Shown here: piece after piece, positions 6,493-10,686 of the stretch | Layout of the letters: every line of letters begins with the position of its first letter | How positions within the stretch are numbered: position 1 is the stretch's first letter | NCBI GenBank assembly: GCA_025361325.1 | Contig: JANYAL010000017.1 | Span: forward strand, 1 to 10,686 | Origin: Bacteroidota bacterium | Lineage (GTDB): Bacteria; Bacteroidota; Bacteroidia; Chitinophagales; Chitinophagaceae | Direction of reading: 5' to 3' | Length of the DNA stretch: 10,686 nt | The notes under the pieces: model-generated | What the model was told of the DNA's origin: nothing | The model's database searches: none | What the model saw: the letters and a program-made list of their open reading frames with translations, nothing else | Position numbers and translations under genes: made by a program

Positions 6493-7755
6493 TTATACCC
6501 TTACCAACTGATCCCTTCCCGGTCCGTTGCTGATGAATTTAACTGGAACACCCAGGAACGCATCGAGGTAGCGGATATACGTTTTCATTTCATCAGGCAA
6601 GTGTTCAAACTCACCCGCACCGGATATATCTGTATACCACCCGCTAAAATTCTTATACATAGGCTCAATGGCCACCCGGTTCATTTGGAAAGGCACAAAG
6701 CTTTTTTCCTCGCCATTTACAAGATAACCATTACAAACCTTCAGTTCCTTCAGTCCATCCAGGATATCAGCTTTTGTCATGATGATCTGTGTAACACCGT
6801 TGATCATACAGGCAAACTGCAGGGCCACGAGGTCGATCCATCCACACCTGCGGGGCCTGCCGGTGGTACTGCCGAATTCATTACCGGTGGTACGCAGCAG
6901 CTCGCCCGTCTCATCCAGCAGTTCGGTGGGGAAGGGTCCGCTGCCCACCCGTGTGCAATAGGCTTTGGACACACCGAACACTTCTTTGATCTTTTGCGGG
7001 GCCACACCCAGTCCCGTACACACACCTGCTGAGATGGTACTGCTGCTGGTTACATAGGGGAAAGTGCCGAAATCAACATCCAGCATGCTGCCCTGTGCGC
7101 CCTCTGCCAGTATCTTCTTCCCTTCCGATATTTTTTTATTGATGAAATATTCGCCGTTCACGATCTTGAAATCACGCAAAAAATCAAGGGCCTCAAAGAA
7201 TTCCTCTTCCCAGGTACTGATGTCTTCCTGGAAATTGAAACTGTCCAGCAGTTTCTGGTGCTTCAGCCGCAGTTTGATGTATTCTGTGGTGAAACTCTTA
7301 TCCAGCAGGTTACCCACACGCAAACCATTACGACCGGTCTTGTCCATATAGGCCGGTCCAATGCCTTTTAACGTGCTACCGATCTTTTCTTTGCCCTTGG
7401 ACAATTCGCTTGCCTTATCAATTGCGCGGTGCGTAGGCAGAATCAGGTGTGTGCGTTCGCTTACATAGAGGTTCTTTTTATAATCAACACCGAAAGCGGC
7501 AACATCTTCACATTCCTTTTTAAACGTGATGGCATCCAGCACTACACCATTCCCGATGAGGTTGACCTTATGTTCATGAAAGATACCGCTGGGTATCTGG
7601 TGTAATACGATCTTTTTTCCTTCAACATATAAAGTATGGCCTGCATTGGGACCGCCCTGAAATCGCGCGATCACATCATAATCGCTGGCAAAATAATCAA
7701 CGATCTTTCCCTTTCCTTCATCACCCCATTGGAGGCCCAGTATTACATCAACCAT
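6493..7755 (-). CDS. purA: Adenylosuccinate synthase
   Basis: PurA joins IMP and aspartate using GTP to give adenylosuccinate, the first committed step from IMP to AMP, in the cytoplasm. The protein has 420 residues, normal for the family, and the motifs are complete: LQWGDEGKGKIVD at the N-terminus with catalytic Asp12, GGPNAGHT with His40, IGSTLKGIGPAYMDKTGR (125-142), AEGAQGSMLDVDFGTFPYVT in the middle, TTGRPRRCGWIDLV, TKADILDG, and a C-terminal ISNGPGRDQLV. The ATG at 7753-7755 places the P-loop-like GDEGKGK at residues 11-17 as expected. It is separated from clpX by 246 bp and from the charged-protein gene by 141 bp, so it may be transcribed alone. I found no purine riboswitch or clear promoter in its leader. 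Nothing in the protein looks unusual. Confidence 0.98.
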   Translation of the reverse strand: MVDVILGLQWGDEGKGKIVDYFASDYDVIARFQGGPNAGHTLYVEGKKIVLHQIPSGIFHEHKVNLIGNGVVLDAITFKKECEDVAAFGVDYKKNLYVSERTHLILPTHRAIDKASELSKGKEKIGSTLKGIGPAYMDKTGRNGLRVGNLLDKSFTTEYIKLRLKHQKLLDSFNFQEDISTWEEEFFEALDFLRDFKIVNGEYFINKKISEGKKILAEGAQGSMLDVDFGTFPYVTSSSTISAGVCTGLGVAPQKIKEVFGVSKAYCTRVGSGPFPTELLDETGELLRTTGNEFGSTTGRPRRCGWIDLVALQFACMINGVTQIIMTKADILDGLKELKVCNGYLVNGEEKSFVPFQMNRVAIEPMYKNFSGWYTDISGAGEFEHLPDEMKTYIRYLDAFLGVPVKFISNGPGRDQLVRV

Positions 7756-8001
7756 CTTCTTATCTATTGTTAAGCTGTTAGAAAAAATATACCCGAGGAT
7801 TTACAAATAGATCTTATGCATTCCCCGGTGTTCACTTATTTACCTACACCCCGTAAAAATAAATTGAAATAAAACAACCACCTAAAATGAATTGTAAAGC
7901 AATACCGCAAAGAGGAACAAAGATTATATACAGACCCCCAAAAAGATACTGTTTGTAAATCTTTGTGTTGGTGTATTGATGGTTTTTTGGCAGATCCCTT
8001 T
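7756..8001. other. clpX-purA intergenic region, no gene seen
   Basis: These 246 bp are A/T-rich and hold no convincing coding frame, tRNA, riboswitch or intrinsic terminator. A minus-strand stretch reading TATAATCTTTG near 7917-7927 resembles a -7 box with one extra spacer base, but it would leave a leader of roughly 160 nt for purA and lacks a TTTG partner. I make no firm call. Confidence 0.4.
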
Positions 8002-9243
8002 TTACGCCACTTTCAGCATACTGAGTTTGCTGTTGCTGAACTTACGCTGGGCATATTCCAGGGTAACTTCAAAATGCTTTACCTTTTGGGATGGGAGTTC
8101 ATACATAGCGTCGGTAAGGATGCTTTCGCAGATGCTTCGCAGGCCGCGGGCACCGAGTTTATATTCAAGTGCCCGGGAAACCATGAAATCGTACACCGCA
8201 GGTTCAAAATGCAGTTCAATGCCTTCTATCTCGAACAGGCGGGTGAACTGTTTGATGAGTGCATTCCTGGGCTCTGTAAGGATACTGCGCAGGGTCTCCG
8301 CATCCAGCGGATCCAGGTACGTGATCACGGGTAACCTGCCCAGCAGTTCGGGTATCAGTCCAAAATGTTTGAGGTCTACGGCATTCACAAAATGAAGCAG
8401 GTTATCATGCTGGTATTCCTGCATCGCCTTGTTCACGTTGAATCCGATGGCATTGGTATTCACCCTGCGGGCAATGATCTTGTCCACCCCATCGAAAGCA
8501 CCTCCGCAAATGAACAGGATATTTTGGGTGTTGATCTTAATGAGTTTCTGTTCAGGATGTTTTCTACCGCCCTGCGGTGGCACCAGCACCTCGGTACCTT
8601 CCAGCAGTTTCAGCAAACCCTGTTGAACGCCTTCACCACTCACATCACGGGTGATGGAAGGATTATCGCTCTTGCGCGCGATCTTATCGATCTCATCAAT
8701 GAAGACGATCCCCTTCTCGGCAGCCGGCACATCATAATTACAGGCCTGTAACAAACGGCTGAGCATGCTTTCCACATCTTCTCCCACATAACCGGCTTCA
8801 GTGAATACCGTAGCATCCACGATGGTGAAAGGAACATTCAGCATACGGGCAATGGACTTGGCCAGTAATGTTTTGCCTGTACCCGTTTCGCCCACCATGA
8901 TTATATTGCTTTTCTCGATCTCCACATCATTCTCGATCTTCTGGTTCAGCCTTTTATAATGATTGTACACCGCAACAGCGAGTATCTTTTTCGCATCTTC
9001 CTGTCCGATCACATATTCGTCGAGGAATTTCTTGATCTCGATGGGCTTCTTGATGGTGAGTTTATTGGGCGAAGGGAAGACATGTTTATTTACTGTGGAT
9101 GTGCCCAGTTCCTGTTCAATGATCTCTTCGGCATGTTCCACACAATTCTCACAGATATGCCCGTCCTGCCCCGCAATGAGTATCTTCACTTCATCGCGGC
9201 TGAGGCCACAGAAAGAACAATGCAGGGTTTGTTGTTTAGCCAT
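8002..9243 (-). CDS. clpX: ATP-dependent Clp protease ATP-binding subunit ClpX
   Basis: ClpX is the hexameric AAA+ unfoldase that feeds tagged or damaged proteins into ClpP. The 413-residue protein starts with the C4 zinc-binding domain (Cys9, Cys12, Cys31, Cys34). The AAA+ module follows: Walker A GETGTGKT (118-125), pore loop GYVG (151-154), Walker B VFIDEID (180-186), the ClpP-docking IGF tripeptide (266-268) and the sensor-2 GARGLRSI (364-371). Walker A has Glu where E. coli-type ClpX has Pro; the catalytic Gly-Lys-Thr is intact. Start is the ATG at 9241-9243, which puts the zinc domain at the very N-terminus as usual. It lies downstream of two clpP genes but is separated by 169 bp holding its own promoter-like box and dyad, so expression may be partly independent of clpP. 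Confidence 0.98.
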   Translation of the reverse strand: MAKQQTLHCSFCGLSRDEVKILIAGQDGHICENCVEHAEEIIEQELGTSTVNKHVFPSPNKLTIKKPIEIKKFLDEYVIGQEDAKKILAVAVYNHYKRLNQKIENDVEIEKSNIIMVGETGTGKTLLAKSIARMLNVPFTIVDATVFTEAGYVGEDVESMLSRLLQACNYDVPAAEKGIVFIDEIDKIARKSDNPSITRDVSGEGVQQGLLKLLEGTEVLVPPQGGRKHPEQKLIKINTQNILFICGGAFDGVDKIIARRVNTNAIGFNVNKAMQEYQHDNLLHFVNAVDLKHFGLIPELLGRLPVITYLDPLDAETLRSILTEPRNALIKQFTRLFEIEGIELHFEPAVYDFMVSRALEYKLGARGLRSICESILTDAMYELPSQKVKHFEVTLEYAQRKFSNSKLSMLKVA

Positions 9244-9251
9244 TTGACAGA

Positions 9252-9266
9252 CCCGGGATCACCGGG
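9252..9266 (-). promoter_or_regulatory. GC-rich hairpin in the clpX leader
   Basis: CCCGG and CCGGG pair around the 5-nt loop GATCA, 8 bp from the clpX ATG. In the transcript a five-pair all-GC stem would sit where the ribosome lands, so it could reduce translation. It may be chance; only five pairs support it. Confidence 0.25.
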
Positions 9267-9289
9267 AGGGTATTTTATTTTCTGAGAAA

Positions 9290-9297
9290 CAAAGGTA
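9290..9297 (-). promoter_or_regulatory. Putative -7 promoter box for clpX
   Basis: The minus strand reads TACCTTTG here, an exact match to the Bacteroidetes -7 consensus TAnnTTTG. It lies 46 bp upstream of the clpX ATG, giving a leader of roughly 40 nt. A good TTTG -33 box at the usual 19-bp spacing is missing; the upstream sequence is A/T-rich with a TTTT at about 22 bp. It lies inside the left arm of the dyad at 9291-9318. Confidence 0.5.
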
Positions 9298-9318
9298 TAA
9301 AAATGAAAGTATACCTTT
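9291..9318. promoter_or_regulatory. Perfect 9-bp dyad upstream of clpX, possible operator
   Basis: AAAGGTATA (9291-9299) and its exact reverse complement TATACCTTT (9310-9318) flank a 10-bp spacer. Half-site centres are 19 bp apart, about two helical turns, as expected for a dimeric DNA-binding protein. The dyad covers the putative -7 box of clpX. The stem is A/T-rich and no T-run follows on either strand, which argues against a terminator. Confidence 0.45.
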
Positions 9319-9412
9319 TAAAAGACAATTCCTGTGCACTAAACGTTGCTTTTGGCCGGTTTATGATATAAGCCCCCGGCTATATTCGAAAAAAGAGGTC
9401 CGGCAGGGATAT

Positions 9413-10039
9413 TTAAACGATCTTATCCAATATGCCATCCACGATGCCATATGCAATGGATTCCCTGGCATCCATCCAGTAATCCCGGTCAAAGTCCTTC
9501 ATGATCTGCTCTACGGTCTTGCCACAGTTCCCGGCCAATATCTCAGCACCCAGTAATTTGGTCTTGCGGATCTGTACTGCCATGATCTCCAGGTCGGCAC
9601 TGGTTCCCTGTCCGCCGCCGCTGGGCTGGTGTATCATCACTTCTCCATTGGGGAATATGAACCGCCTTCCTTTTTTACCGCCACTGAGCAGGATACTGCC
9701 CATACTGGCTGCCATACCCATGCATACTGTGCTTACGGGAGAACTGATCATCTGCATGGTGTCGTAAATGACCATGCCACTGGTGACCATCCCACCCGGA
9801 CTGTTGATATAAAAAGTGATCTCTTTGCCGGGTTCAAGCGCTTCCAGGTACATCAGCCTGTTGGTGATGTCCCTGGCGCTTTTATCATCCACCACACCCC
9901 ACAAAAACACCTTTCGCTGTTCAATGAATTTTTTATCGAACTGCCAGCCAGACATCATCTTTTCCAGCGGGTTCTCCGGCGCTTCCTTTGGGGCATCTTC
10001 TTCTTCCAGGTGTATATTGCGGTAGCTGTATGGGTTCAT
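9413..10039 (-). CDS. clpP: Second ClpP-family protease subunit, divergent paralog
   Basis: This 208-residue ClpP-fold serine protease has an intact triad with canonical spacing: Ser112 in MAASMGS, His137 in MIHQPSGG and Asp186 in DRDYW. YINSPGG (77-83) precedes the active-site strand. It differs from its neighbour: the N-terminus is longer and acidic/Pro-rich ([13 protein letters not shown], 12-24), and the DVYSRLMMDR-type segment behind the axial loop is replaced by [15 protein letters not shown]. The residue matching E. coli Phe82, part of the hydrophobic pocket that binds the ClpX IGF loop, is Met97; the Tyr62 equivalent (Tyr77) is kept. The C-terminus is short, ending DGILDKIV. It lies 54 bp after the first clpP and 169 bp before clpX. 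I infer that it forms a mixed tetradecamer with the first ClpP; a separate homomeric protease is the alternative. Confidence 0.93.
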   Translation of the reverse strand: MNPYSYRNIHLEEEDAPKEAPENPLEKMMSGWQFDKKFIEQRKVFLWGVVDDKSARDITNRLMYLEALEPGKEITFYINSPGGMVTSGMVIYDTMQMISSPVSTVCMGMAASMGSILLSGGKKGRRFIFPNGEVMIHQPSGGGQGTSADLEIMAVQIRKTKLLGAEILAGNCGKTVEQIMKDFDRDYWMDARESIAYGIVDGILDKIV

Positions 10040-10056
10040 GTTATTGTTTTATTATC

Positions 10057-10098
10057 GGGAATGGTGAATAGTGAATCATCAATTGTGAATGGTTTAAT
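10057..10098. repeat. 7-bp periodic GTGAATN repeat between the two clpP genes
   Basis: The 54-bp gap contains consecutive 7-bp units in perfect register starting at 10057, 10064, 10071, 10078 and 10085, with a decayed sixth at 10092. The units at 10064, 10071 and 10085 match GTGAATN exactly, 10057 differs by one base and 10078 by two or three. The array reaches into the stop codon of the first clpP (10094-10096). From general knowledge, similar short runs are scattered in Bacteroidetes intergenic DNA; their role is unknown to me. Confidence 0.6.
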
Positions 10099-10686
10099 CT
10101 TTCTTTAGTTTCTTAGGGTTCATCACCAGCACTTCATCCACCAGGCCGTACTCCTTGGCTTCGGTAGAGGTCATCCAGTTGTCGCGGTCACAATCAATGG
10201 CCACTTTTTCCACTGTCTGGCCGGTATGGAATGCGATCACCTCATATAATTCCTTCTTCACCTTCTTCACTTCATTAACGGTGATCTCGATGTCGGTTGC
10301 TTGTCCGCCTGCTCCCGCACTGGGCTGGTGCATCATGATACGACTGTGTTTGAGCGCAGTACGTTTGCCCTTGGCGCCGGCACACATGAGTACCGCACCC
10401 ATACTGGCGGCCATACCGGTGCAGATGGTGGCAATATCAGGCGAAATGAACTGCATGGTATCGTACATACCAAGCCCGGCATATACACCTCCGCCGGGGC
10501 AGTTGATGTACATCTGTATATCGCGGGTGCGGTCGGTGCTTTCCAGGAATAACAACTGTGCCGTAACGATATTGGCCACTTCATCACTGATTGGATACCC
10601 CAGGAAGATGATACGGTCCATCATGAGCCGGCTGTACACATCCATGACCGCCACATTCATGGGACGTTCTTCGATGATGTTGGGGG
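10094..10686 (-). CDS. clpP: ATP-dependent Clp protease proteolytic subunit ClpP (5' end outside window)
   Basis: The frame stays open past the ATG at 10658-10660 to the window edge (PNIIEERP before MNVAVMDVYSR), so the true start lies beyond 10686 and that ATG is internal. Numbered from it, the triad is Ser86 (AASMGAV), His111 (MMHQPSAG) and Asp160 (CDRDNW), with the 25- and 49-residue spacings of E. coli ClpP. DVYSRLMMDRIIFLG matches the usual segment behind the axial N-terminal loop. The ClpX-docking pocket equivalents of Tyr62 and Phe82 are kept (Tyr51, Phe71). The protein ends NPKKLKKD. This is the canonical ClpP of the pair and should form the degradation chamber that works with ClpX. 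In many bacteria tig lies just upstream, but that would be outside the window. Confidence 0.97.
   Translation of the reverse strand, partial: PNIIEERPMNVAVMDVYSRLMMDRIIFLGYPISDEVANIVTAQLLFLESTDRTRDIQMYINCPGGGVYAGLGMYDTMQFISPDIATICTGMAASMGAVLMCAGAKGKRTALKHSRIMMHQPSAGAGGQATDIEITVNEVKKVKKELYEVIAFHTGQTVEKVAIDCDRDNWMTSTEAKEYGLVDEVLVMNPKKLKKD

Noticed and set aside
6484..6497. TATAAA-TT-TTTATA inverted repeat at the purA stop codon
   Set aside because: It is made only of A and T and overlaps coding sequence, so it is likely chance in an A/T-rich stretch and too weak for a terminator.
7828..7855. GGTGT/ACACC inverted repeat in the purA leader as a riboswitch or terminator
   Set aside because: Only five pairs around a long loop, no T-run, and no conserved purine-riboswitch core could be seen.
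9629..10108. Plus-strand open frame of 159 codons
   Set aside because: It is antisense to the second clpP gene, which has an intact catalytic triad, and crosses into the heptamer repeat.
10658..10660. ATG as the start of the first clpP
   Set aside because: The upstream in-frame residues NIIEERP belong to the ClpP N-terminal region, so this Met is internal.

Overview
The window looks like chromosomal DNA of a Bacteroidetes bacterium, probably family Chitinophagaceae. The reasons are moderate GC, promoter boxes of the TAnnTTTG type instead of E. coli-type -10 boxes, little Shine-Dalgarno signal, a run of near-identical 7-bp GTGAATN units between genes (a kind of intergenic repeat I associate with this phylum), and protein sequences that read as that group. 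The family assignment is from recognition, not a search. Ten of the eleven genes are on the minus strand, so transcription runs mostly from high to low coordinates.

Right side (about 6490-10686): conserved housekeeping genes in the order clpP (5' end beyond the window), a second divergent clpP paralog, clpX and purA. Both ClpP proteins keep a correctly spaced Ser-His-Asp triad. clpX follows a 169-bp gap that holds a TACCTTTG promoter box embedded in a perfect 9-bp dyad, so it may have its own regulated promoter. The 246 bp between clpX and purA hold no gene and no clear RNA.

Middle (about 4586-6492): a short, extremely charged, low-complexity protein of unknown function, then pabB (aminodeoxychorismate synthase component I, folate pathway), whose possible TTG start overlaps the preceding stop. 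A TATATTTG box and an 8-bp dyad lie upstream of the charged protein.

Left side (1-4533): a tight set of envelope genes: a GH73-type glucosaminidase, an SGNH hydrolase with a large inserted region resembling the Ape1/PatB layout, a smaller SGNH hydrolase, and an AlgI/PatA-type MBOAT O-acyltransferase. Gaps are 30 bp, a 23-bp overlap, and 10 bp. Converging on them from the plus strand is the 3' end of a probable lytic transglycosylase, whose stop codon overlaps the MBOAT stop codon.

The most interesting hypothesis is that the left block is an O-acetylation/de-acetylation system for peptidoglycan or another surface glycan, encoded with the murein hydrolases such acetylation would control. Second is the ClpP pair, where one paralog has lost a docking-pocket Phe, suggesting a hetero-oligomeric ClpP with an asymmetric ClpX interface. 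I saw no tRNA, rRNA, CRISPR array, insertion sequence or phage gene.
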